Positions 1 to 5,690 of a DNA stretch of 6,288 nt are shown piece after piece. The stretch covers positions 1-6,288 of the forward strand of contig CALMIW010000767.1 in the NCBI GenBank assembly GCA_937864275.1. Reading direction: 5' to 3'. This stretch comes from an uncultured Dehalococcoidia bacterium. Lineage in GTDB: Bacteria; Chloroflexota; Dehalococcoidia; Tepidiformales; Tepidiformaceae. Each line of letters starts with the position of its first letter. The stretch's first letter is position 1. Under the pieces are notes generated by a model, which made no database searches, was not told the origin of the DNA, and saw only the letters and a program-made list of their open reading frames with translations. The position numbers were made by a program, and so were the translations under genes.

Positions 1-1080
1 TACGCCAGCCCGCTCGACCGCGGCGCCGTCCGCGAAGGCCGGATGGAGTACATCCCGGTGTCACAGTTCCGCGAGGGCGTAATGCCACCCGGGATCGGCA
101 CCCTCGATGTCGCGATGATCCCGATTTCGCCGCCGGACGAAGAAGGCTGGTGCTCGTTCGGGAGCGGCGTTTTCTTCGGGCCGACGGTCGCGAAGGTGGC
201 GGGCCGGCTGATCGGTGAAGTCCACGAGAACTTCATCCGCACAGGCGGCGACAACCGAATCCACATCTCGCGCTTCGAGCGGGTGTGCGAGTACACCCTG
301 CCGCCGGCGGTGGCGCCAATCCCGCCGCGCAGCGAGGAGACCGAACTGGCCGCGCAGGTGATCTGCACGCTCGTGGCGAACGAGATCGTCTATGACGGCT
401 GCACCCTCCAGTTCGGGATCGGCGACGTCTCGGCGGCACTGCCGGCCTTCCTGGAGGAGCGGCACGACCTTGGCGTGCATACCGAACTGCTCCCGGGCGG
501 CATCCCGGACCTCGTCGACAAGGGCGTTATCACCGGCCGCAACAAGCCGCACCACGTGGGGAAGATCGTTGCCAGCGCAGTTGGACAGGTGCCCCCCGAG
601 GACCTGAAACGGATCGACGGCAACCCCGTCTACGAGTTGTACGACTTCACCCACACCGACGACCTGCGGATGCTCCTCCAGATCGAGAACTTCGTGGCGG
701 AGAACCACCCCAACGCCGTCTACCTACCCCGGAAAGGCTCTTCCGAGAAGCTCGGGCCGAACCTGGTTAAGGGCCCATAGGGACAGGGCGCGTTAGCGGT
801 TGGCGCTTCCACGGCGGCCGGCGGCTCGGTGATCGTGCTGCCGTCCAGTTCACTCGTGAATGGTGGGCGGGCCACCCGTATCGTCGGCGGCCACCCTCCC
901 GGGACGGTCCACACGGTCCATCGGGGGTTCATCGACTACGTGGTTACGGAGCAGGGGATCGCCAGGCTCCGCGGCAAGTCCATTCGCGAACGCATCGGCG
1001 AACTCATCTCAGTTGCCCACCCGGACTTCCACGCCGAGTTGAAGCAGGACGCACAGCGGCTCTACGGGATTTCCGTGTAG
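1..1080 (+). pseudogene. Acetyl-CoA hydrolase / 4-hydroxybutyrate CoA-transferase family gene, 5'-partial, interrupted by in-frame TAG
   Basis: The frame is open from base 1 (the ATG at 43 is internal), so the gene starts upstream; about 90 N-terminal residues are probably missing. Family I CoA-transferases of this type move CoA between acyl groups, using a glutamyl-CoA thioester in the cytosol. Visible family features are the SPPDEEGWCSFG block (codons about 43-54), the GIGDVSAALP glycine loop (codons about 139-148), and a VHTELL segment whose Glu, codon 162 (bases 484-486), aligns with the catalytic glutamate. A TAG at 778-780 (codon 260) stops the frame. The same frame then runs 99 more codons to the TAG at 1078-1080 and encodes unmistakable family sequence: GQGALAVGAS, DYVVTEQGIARLRGKS and ISVAHPDF. 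The TAG sits where the first Gly of the conserved GGQ is expected, and codons 236-248 just before it have lost the usual N-S-A-L-E-V-D-L-x-G-Q type motif. Family assignment is secure; whether it is a true pseudogene, a sequence error or read through is open. Confidence 0.5.
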
Positions 1081-1091
1081 GGCCGCTGCGG

Positions 1092-1760
1092 TTAGGCCTC
1101 GTGGCGATGGCTTCGCCCTGTGGCCCGCTCCAATGCCTCGACGAACGCCGGGTATGACTCCGCGCGAAGCGCCTCCACCCGCGCGAGTTCGTGTTTCAGC
1201 GTCGAAGCCGCGCTCGGGCCTTCATCGTGCCCCGGATGAAGGACGGTCTCTCCGGGGAGAGCCCGAAGGGAGCGCGCACTCTCCCAGAGCGATTCGACGG
1301 CATCCCGGCCGGGGCCCGGCCTGCCGACGCCGCCGACGTGGAGGGTGTCGCCCGCGAAGAGGCGGCCTTCAACCAGGAAGGAGAGCGACCCGGGCGAGTG
1401 ACCCGGCGTGTGCAGCGACTTCACCCGGAGTTCGCCCACTGCCTGCGTGGTCTCGTGGACGACCGCCTCGAACGGGCCGGTGAAATGCGCGCGCAACTCG
1501 TTGGCTTCGGCCTCGTGCGCGAAGAGCCGGGCTCCCGTGGCCGAGACCAGTTCGGCGACGCCGTTGGCATGGTCGCTGTGACTGTGGGTGAGGAGCACCG
1601 TCGTGATGCGCAAGCCGCGCTTCGCCGACTCTTCTGCGATCCGCGGCGCATCCCAGGCGGGGTCGATGACCGCCGCTTCGCCGGTCGCCTCGCAGGCCAG
1701 CAGGTAGGAGAAGTTCCAGAACGGACCGTGGCGGAATGGGACAACCAGCACGCCGGGCAT
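1092..1760 (-). CDS. Metallo-beta-lactamase-fold hydrolase (glyoxalase II / persulfide dioxygenase-like)
   Basis: A 222-residue cytosolic metallohydrolase with no signal peptide. The metal site is complete: HSHSDH at residues 59-64 (H59, H61, D63, H64), TPGHSPGS with H121, the bridging Asp in FAGDTL (D138) and the final His in HPGHD (H178). The GDTL followed by GVGR spacing is that of glyoxalase II and ETHE1-type proteins, which hydrolyse thioesters such as S-lactoylglutathione or oxidise glutathione persulfide. The length is right for a stand-alone MBL domain without the extra C-terminal helical domain of classical glyoxalase II, so the substrate cannot be assigned. The ATG at 1760 is chosen because the MBL fold begins right after it (MPGVLVVPFR) and it lies 2 nt after the TGA of the upstream gene. 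The frame stays open further upstream, but only as an overlap with that gene. It is the last gene of a three-gene minus-strand unit and ends 11 nt from the converging CoA-transferase relic, with no clear terminator between them. Confidence 0.88.
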   Translation of the reverse strand: MPGVLVVPFRHGPFWNFSYLLACEATGEAAVIDPAWDAPRIAEESAKRGLRITTVLLTHSHSDHANGVAELVSATGARLFAHEAEANELRAHFTGPFEAVVHETTQAVGELRVKSLHTPGHSPGSLSFLVEGRLFAGDTLHVGGVGRPGPGRDAVESLWESARSLRALPGETVLHPGHDEGPSAASTLKHELARVEALRAESYPAFVEALERATGRSHRHEA

Positions 1761-1762
1761 GC

Positions 1763-2092
1763 TCAGTTGATTCCGTGATAGAGAGGTATGGGGTACGAGG
1801 CGGACCAGAGTTCGATGAGGAGTTCCTCGAGGTCGGGCTGCCAGCGTTCCCAGGTGCCGCGGGCATAGGCGGCCTGCGGACTCGCGAGGGCCGGCTGGAC
1901 GGCCTCGGTGCTCGCGAAGGAGTACACGCCCAGCCGGGTGCCGTCGGCATTCTGGCCCTTGCGCACCCGCGCGACTCCGGGGATGTTCGCGACGTCGCGG
2001 AGGTGGACGGTTTCGAACCACGAGTAGAAGTCCGGGCGCGCGGCGTCGCGGGCGCGGGCCCGGACCAGCATGAGCGGCTGCTGGTTATCCAC
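1763..2092 (-). CDS. Small EthD-like / dimeric alpha-beta barrel protein
   Basis: A 109-residue protein with the pattern of a single ferredoxin-like dimeric alpha-beta barrel domain. It has an initial strand (PLMLVRARA), a helix holding YSWFETVHLRDVANIPGVARVRKG (residues about 23-46), a second strand (LGVYSFAS), a helix rich in Ala, and a C-terminal WERWQPDLEELLIELW segment. The W-x-x-x-H-L-x-D-V-x-x-I-P-G-V pattern is typical of EthD-like and related proteins, which include small enzymes and many members of unknown role. No catalytic residue can be named with confidence. Two GTG starts are possible, at 2101 and 2092. I prefer 2092 because a GAGGG ribosome-binding site at 2105-2101 lies 8 nt before it, whereas the 2101 GTG overlaps that site. 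The start overlaps the end of the upstream kinase-like gene by 8 nt (GTGGATAA), which suggests translational coupling. The function is not recognised beyond the fold. Confidence 0.8.
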   Translation of the reverse strand: MDNQQPLMLVRARARDAARPDFYSWFETVHLRDVANIPGVARVRKGQNADGTRLGVYSFASTEAVQPALASPQAAYARGTWERWQPDLEELLIELWSASYPIPLYHGIN

Positions 2093-2621
2093 CGTTCGCA
2101 CCCTCGATCAGCCGGAGGACGAGACCGAGGCCGGGCTCGAGCCCGAAGCGGGTGTCGATGACTACCACGGGTGAGGCGAACGGCTGACCGCGCCCGCGCA
2201 TCTTCTCGTACACCTGGACGCCCGCCTGGGAGTATCCGTCGCGGGCTCTGGCGAGACGTTCGCGGATAACGGCATCGGGCGCGGTGAGCCGGACGGCGAC
2301 CAGGGGGGCCCCGAGCACGGCGGCCAGCTTCACGAAGCGCTTGCGGTCGCGGGTTGTCAGGCTGGTCGCGTCGACGAGGGCGTGGCGGCCGCCCGTGAGC
2401 GCCTTCCGGGCTTCAGCTTCGACGATGGCGAAGACGCGGCCGCTCTCGGAGAAGGAGTAGGTTGGTTCGGGGGCGAGGCCGCGCCGAACGGCGTCGCTCT
2501 CCACGTGGCAGAGGGGGACGCGCTCCGCCAGCGCCTTTGCGAAGGTGGTTTTGCCCGATCCGGGCAGCCCTGAGAGGAGGATGAGGACCGCTTCTCCGGT
2601 CGGAAAATTGCCGTCGGCCAT
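2085..2621 (-). CDS. P-loop kinase-like ATP-binding protein (AAA_33 / zeta-toxin-like fold)
   Basis: A 178-residue P-loop protein. Walker A is GLPGSGKT at residues 18-25, right after the first hydrophobic strand (AVLILLS). HVESDAVRRGL (residues 39-49) is the usual substrate-side segment of small-molecule and polynucleotide kinases of this clan. HALVDATSLTTRDRKRF (residues 80-96) ends the Walker B-like strand with D84 and carries basic residues. RERLARARDGYSQAGVQVYEKM (residues about 120-141) looks like a lid helix with candidate arginine fingers. By family it should transfer the ATP gamma-phosphate to a small molecule or nucleic acid end, but the substrate is unknown. The ATG at 2621 has no Shine-Dalgarno sequence; a TAGCAT element 5 nt upstream would suit a leaderless message. 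It is the first gene of the minus-strand trio and is divergent from rpsO. The usual family length supports a complete gene. Confidence 0.85.
   Translation of the reverse strand: MADGNFPTGEAVLILLSGLPGSGKTTFAKALAERVPLCHVESDAVRRGLAPEPTYSFSESGRVFAIVEAEARKALTGGRHALVDATSLTTRDRKRFVKLAAVLGAPLVAVRLTAPDAVIRERLARARDGYSQAGVQVYEKMRGRGQPFASPVVVIDTRFGLEPGLGLVLRLIEGANGG
2101..2105 (-). promoter_or_regulatory. Ribosome-binding site deciding the GTG start at 2092
   Basis: On the minus strand the bases read GAGGG, followed by an 8-nt spacer and GTG at 2092-2090. This is a good Shine-Dalgarno match at standard distance. It lies inside the last codons of the upstream kinase-like gene, consistent with coupled translation. 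It argues against the GTG at 2101, which would leave no spacer. Confidence 0.55.
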
Positions 2622-2679
2622 TTCTTATGCTAGGTTGACCGATGTTCATACGTTAGGCAAAGGAAGACCGAAGAGAAGG
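2622..2679. promoter_or_regulatory. Divergent control region between the kinase-like gene and rpsO
   Basis: These 58 nt are all the non-coding DNA between two divergent transcription units, so at least one promoter should lie here or in the adjoining 5' ends. On the minus strand TAGCAT (2633-2628) stands 5 nt before the kinase ATG, a possible -10 for a leaderless transcript. On the plus strand TATGCT (2626-2631) is a possible -10 for rpsO, and TTGACC (2635-2640) resembles a -35 but has no -10 at 17 nt. No arrangement gives a convincing pair of boxes. A four-codon ATG frame (2642-2656, MFIR) lies in the rpsO leader. Inference from position and short motifs only. Confidence 0.35.
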
Positions 2680-2946
2680 TTGCTGAGTAACGAGCAGAAG
2701 ACCACATTGATCCGGGAGTATGGCGTCCACGCCACCGATACAGGCTCCCCTGAAGTCCAGGTCGCGATCCTGACCGAACGGATCAAGTACCTGACGACGC
2801 ACTTGAAGGCGAACAAGCACGATTACCACACACGTCGTGGTCTCCTGATGCTTGTTGGCCAGCGGCGCCGTCAGCTCCGCTACCTGAACAATCGCGACGT
2901 GAACCGGTACCGCGAAGTCATCGCCCGGCTTGGCCTCCGCAAATAG
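2680..2946 (+). CDS. rpsO: 30S ribosomal protein S15
   Basis: An 88-residue S15, within one residue of the E. coli length. S15 is a primary 16S rRNA-binding protein that nucleates the central (platform) domain of the 30S subunit. The hallmark segments are present: TGSPEVQVAILTERI (residues 21-35), LTTHLKANKHDYHTRRGLL (38-56), with the helix-loop-helix rRNA-binding residues around H41, D48 and R52-R53, and the basic C-terminus RRRQLRYLNNRDVNRYREVI. The start is a TTG at 2680, chosen because MLSNEQK matches the normal S15 N-terminus. The frame is open upstream to 2545 but only as antisense to the kinase gene. The purine-rich AGAAGG directly abuts the TTG, and AAGGA at 2660-2664 is 15 nt away, so neither has ideal spacing. 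In many bacteria S15 represses its own mRNA through a structured leader; no such fold is evident here. The last three codons form the 5' arm of a terminator. Confidence 0.96.
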   Translation: MLSNEQKTTLIREYGVHATDTGSPEVQVAILTERIKYLTTHLKANKHDYHTRRGLLMLVGQRRRQLRYLNNRDVNRYREVIARLGLRK

Positions 2947-2965
2947 CGGGGGCCTTTGTCTTTTT
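2932..2965 (+). terminator. Intrinsic terminator/attenuator built into the end of rpsO
   Basis: GGCCTCCGC (2932-2940) pairs with GCGGGGGCC (2946-2954) in a 9-bp stem with one G-U pair, around the loop AAATA. It is followed by the T-rich tract TTTGTCTTTTT (2955-2965). The 5' arm is coding sequence, and the TAG stop (2944-2946) lies in the loop and first stem base. It occupies the place of the rpsO-pnp intergenic terminator known in E. coli, where partial readthrough supplies pnp. Confidence 0.82.
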
Positions 2966-3013
2966 GACCTTTTGAGCGAACGGCAACCTCGACACCCGTA
3001 ACCCGCCTTTGCC

Positions 3014-3037
3014 GCCGCCCCGCACGAAGCGGGCGGT
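3014..3037 (+). promoter_or_regulatory. GC-rich hairpin in the pnp leader
   Basis: The arm CCGCCCCGC (3015-3023) pairs with GCGGGCGG (3029-3036) with one bulged C, around the loop ACGAA. A G-U pair at 3014/3037 can extend it. No T-tract follows, so it is not a terminator. It lies in the 170-nt non-coding stretch 2947-3116 between rpsO and pnp, where E. coli has an RNase III-cut stem that PNPase uses for autoregulation; a similar role here is inference. A second, weaker stem (CCTCCT 3049-3054 with GGGAGG 3068-3073) follows. Confidence 0.45.
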
Positions 3038-3116
3038 ATCGAATCGCGCCTCCTCCGCGCATGAACCGGGAGGGGGCCGGGACGCATCTGAGAAGCAGAG
3101 CCAAGAAACAGAGAGC

Positions 3117-5615
3117 ATGAAAGAACCACGACAGTACGAACTCGAAGTCGGGGGCAAGACCCTCACCATTCAGCACGGCATCCTCGCCAACCAGGCCAAC
3201 GGTTCCGTAACCGTCCGCCTCGGCGATACCGTCGTCCTTGTAACGGCGACGATGGCCGATGCGCGTGAGGGGATCGATTTCTTCCCCCTCACGATTGACT
3301 ACGAAGAGCGCCTCTACGCCGTCGGGAAGATCCCGGGCGGCTTCCCGCGCCGCGAAGGCCGGGCCAGCAACGACGGCATCCTCGCGATGCGCCTGACGGA
3401 CCGGCCGCTGCGGCCGCTCTTCCCCAAGGGCTTCCGCCAGGAAGTGCAGATCGTCGCCACCACCCTCTCCGCAGACCGCGAGAATCAGCCCGACACGCTC
3501 ATCGCCATTGGCGCCAGCGCGGCCCTGATGATCAGCGACATCCCCTTCAACGGCCCGGTCAGCTCGGTGCGCGTCACCCGCTTGAACGGCGAGTTCATTG
3601 TGAACCCGACCTTCCAGGAAGCCGAAGAGGGCGACCTCGACATCATCGTCGCGGGCACCAAAGAAGCCGTCGTGATGGTGGAAGCCGGAGCGAAGCAGGT
3701 CACCGAGGACGTCGTCCTCGAAGCGATCGACTTCGCCATGGAAGCGAACCGGAAGATCATCGGCCTCCAGGAGCAGATCGCGGCGGACGCCGCGCCGGTG
3801 AAGAAGCCCTTCACGCCAGTCTCCGAGAACGCCGAGGCCTATGCCGCCATCAGCGATTACCTGAAGGACCGGATCCCGGAACTCGTCGCTACCGCCGCCA
3901 GCGAGCGCAGCGACGCCAACAAGGCCGTCCGCCAGGAGCTCAACGAGAAGTTCGGCGAGCAGTTCAAGCCGAGCGAGATCGGCGACGTGCTCTACAGCGT
4001 GATCAAGAAGGCGATGCGCAAGCAGATCCTCGAACAGGGCAAGCGCGCCGATCAGCGCGACATCACCCAGATTCGTCCGCTCGACATCCACGTCGGCGTC
4101 CTGCCGCGCACGCATGGCACGGGCCTCTTCACCCGCGGCGAAACCCAGGTCCTGACGGTCGCGACCCTTGGCGGCCTGACCATGGCGCAGAAGCTCGACA
4201 CGCTCTCCCCGAACGAGTCGAAGCGGTACATGCACCACTACAACTTCCCGCCCTACTCGGTCGGTGAAGCGCGCCCGATGCGCGGCCCCGGCCGGCGCGA
4301 GATCGGCCATGGCGCCCTCGCCGAGCGCGCCCTCGAACCGGTCATCCCGAGCGAGGCCGACTTCCCCTACGCGCTGCGCCTCGTTAGCGAAGTCATGTCG
4401 TCCAACGGTTCGACTTCGATGGCGAGCGTTTGCGGCAGCTCCCTCGCGCTGATGGACGCTGGCGTGCCGATCTCGGCGCCAGTCGCCGGCATCGCGATGG
4501 GCCTCATCATGGGCGAGGACGGCAACTACAAGGTGCTGACCGACATCGCCGGCCAGGAAGACTTCATGGGCGACATGGACTTCAAGGTCGCCGGCACCTC
4601 GGCGGGCATCACTGCCCTCCAGATGGACATCAAGATCGGCGGCGTGTCGCGCGAACTCCTGACCACGGCCCTCAACCAGGCCAAGGACGCCCGCGAATTC
4701 CTCCTCGAGAAGATGGCGGAAGTCATCGCCGAGCCGCGCGAAGAGATGTCCGAGTACGCGCCGAAGATGTACAAGGTCAAGATCAACCAGGACCAGATCG
4801 GCACGGTCATCGGCCCCGGCGGCAAGACTGTCCGGAAGATCCAGGAAGAGTCCGGCGGGGCGACCATCGAGATCCAGGAAGACGGCACGGTCATCGTCGG
4901 TTCGCCGAACGAAGCCGTTGCCCGCAAGGCGATCCAGATGATCGAAGGCCTCACCAAGGAAGTGAAGATCGGCGAGATCTACACCGGCAAGGTGACTCGC
5001 CTCCTGAACTTCGGTGTCTTCGTCGAAATCCTCCCGGGGAAGGAAGGCCTCGTCCACATTTCTCAGCTTGGCGAAGACCACGTCGAGACGGTGGAAGACG
5101 AAGTGCAGCCTGGCGATGAAGTGACCGTGATGGTCACGGAAATCGACAACCTCGGGCGCATCAACCTCAGCCGGCGCGCCGTCCTCCTCGGCGAAGAGCC
5201 CCCGGCACCCGGTGCCGGCGGCGGCCGCAGCGGCGGCGGCGGGCGTGGCGCCCCTCGCAGCGGCGGCGACCGTGGCCCTCGCCCGGGTGGCGGCGACCGT
5301 GGCGGAGATCGCGGTGGCGATCGTGGCCCTCGCAGTGGCGGCGGCGACCGCGGCGGCTTCCAGCGCAGCAGCGGTGGTGACCGCGGCGGCCAGCGTTCGG
5401 GTGGCGGCGGCTTCGGCGGCGGCGACCGCGGCGGCCAGCGTTCTGGCGGCTTCGGTGGCGACCGCGGCGGATCGCGCAGCGGCGGCAGCGCCCCGGTTGG
5501 CGGCGTGAGCCGCGGCTGGGTGCGCCGGACCGGCGACGGCTCGGAAGGCCCCGGCGGCCCGCCCCCGGCTCCCCGCCGCGACTTCGGCGGCGGCATGGAC
5601 GAAAACGACGAGTAA
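3117..5615 (+). CDS. pnp: Polynucleotide phosphorylase (PNPase) with long Gly/Arg-rich tail
   Basis: An 832-residue cytosolic 3'-5' exoribonuclease that phosphorolyses RNA to nucleoside diphosphates; the family works as a ring trimer. The domain order is complete. The first RNase PH domain (residues about 8-140) holds FPRREGR near residues 77-83. The all-alpha domain spans about 235-320. The second, catalytic RNase PH domain (about 325-545) has the phosphate-site loop SSNGSTSMASVCG from residue 428 and the acidic cluster D482, D486 and D488 in EDFMGDMDFKVAG. The KH domain has the GPGGK loop at 566-570, and the S1 domain spans about 619-690. Residues 695-832 form an extra tail of Gly, Arg, Ser and Asp with eight DRG units, ending in an acidic MDENDE; E. 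coli PNPase is 711 residues long and lacks it. The ATG at 3117 is chosen because MKEPRQYELEVGG fits the family N-terminus, while the open frame back to 3009 encodes nothing conserved. Only a weak GAGAG precedes it. It follows rpsO after a terminator and leader hairpin, so expression may depend on readthrough and processing. Confidence 0.97.
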   Translation: MKEPRQYELEVGGKTLTIQHGILANQANGSVTVRLGDTVVLVTATMADAREGIDFFPLTIDYEERLYAVGKIPGGFPRREGRASNDGILAMRLTDRPLRPLFPKGFRQEVQIVATTLSADRENQPDTLIAIGASAALMISDIPFNGPVSSVRVTRLNGEFIVNPTFQEAEEGDLDIIVAGTKEAVVMVEAGAKQVTEDVVLEAIDFAMEANRKIIGLQEQIAADAAPVKKPFTPVSENAEAYAAISDYLKDRIPELVATAASERSDANKAVRQELNEKFGEQFKPSEIGDVLYSVIKKAMRKQILEQGKRADQRDITQIRPLDIHVGVLPRTHGTGLFTRGETQVLTVATLGGLTMAQKLDTLSPNESKRYMHHYNFPPYSVGEARPMRGPGRREIGHGALAERALEPVIPSEADFPYALRLVSEVMSSNGSTSMASVCGSSLALMDAGVPISAPVAGIAMGLIMGEDGNYKVLTDIAGQEDFMGDMDFKVAGTSAGITALQMDIKIGGVSRELLTTALNQAKDAREFLLEKMAEVIAEPREEMSEYAPKMYKVKINQDQIGTVIGPGGKTVRKIQEESGGATIEIQEDGTVIVGSPNEAVARKAIQMIEGLTKEVKIGEIYTGKVTRLLNFGVFVEILPGKEGLVHISQLGEDHVETVEDEVQPGDEVTVMVTEIDNLGRINLSRRAVLLGEEPPAPGAGGGRSGGGGRGAPRSGGDRGPRPGGGDRGGDRGGDRGPRSGGGDRGGFQRSSGGDRGGQRSGGGGFGGGDRGGQRSGGFGGDRGGSRSGGSAPVGGVSRGWVRRTGDGSEGPGGPPPAPRRDFGGGMDENDE
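5262..5490 (+). repeat. Degenerate GGC/GAC/CGC codon repeats encoding DRG units
   Basis: This part of pnp consists of short in-frame units encoding GGDRGG and variants, with D at residues 718, 727, 731, 735, 744, 755, 770 and 782. One 20-nt block starting GACCGCGGCGGCC occurs exactly twice, at 5379-5398 and 5424-5443, a 45-nt (15-codon) period. The pattern points to growth by slippage or unequal exchange and is a likely site of length variation between strains. Confidence 0.75.
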
Positions 5616-5634
5616 TCGTCAGCAAGCACACGCG

Positions 5635-5668
5635 AAGGCCCCGGCAGCAATGCCGGGGCCTTTCTGTT
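5635..5668 (+). terminator. Strong intrinsic terminator after pnp
   Basis: A perfect 12-bp stem, AAGGCCCCGGCA (5635-5646) with its complement (5651-5662), closes on a GCAA tetraloop of the stable GNRA class. It is followed by TTTCTGTT, partly within the stem. It starts 19 nt after the pnp stop and separates pnp from the converging START-like gene. On the minus strand no T-run longer than two follows the stem, so it probably works mainly for pnp. Confidence 0.9.
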
Positions 5669-5690
5669 CGCGGTAAGAGGGGTGGTTGCT

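Noticed and set aside
61..708. 215-codon minus-strand frame under the CoA-transferase gene
   Set aside because: It is the complement of clearly conserved CoA-transferase codons and shows no family motif of its own.
829..1080. Separate 83-codon gene starting with GTG at 829
   Set aside because: It is the same frame and family as the upstream part and begins in the middle of a conserved domain with no ribosome-binding site, so it is the tail of the interrupted CoA-transferase.
1191..1778. 195-codon plus-strand frame across the MBL gene
   Set aside because: It is antisense to the MBL gene, which carries all metal-binding motifs on the minus strand; the frame has no conserved pattern.
2964..2969. 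TTGACC as the -35 box of an independent pnp promoter
   Set aside because: It overlaps the T-tract of the rpsO terminator, and no acceptable -10 is found 16-18 nt downstream.
2880..5081. 733-codon open frame on the minus strand across rpsO's end and most of pnp
   Set aside because: It is exactly antisense to PNPase, whose plus-strand protein is strongly conserved. Its product is Asp/Leu/His/Arg-rich, as expected from the complement of GC-rich coding DNA, and it has no recognisable domain.
5262..5490. Possible CRISPR-like or intergenic tandem array
   Set aside because: The repeats are in-frame codons of the PNPase tail, degenerate and without unique spacers.
5212..5508. Ala-rich 98-codon plus-strand frame
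   Set aside because: It is a shifted reading of the Gly-rich repeat (GGC read as GCG/GCC); low complexity only.
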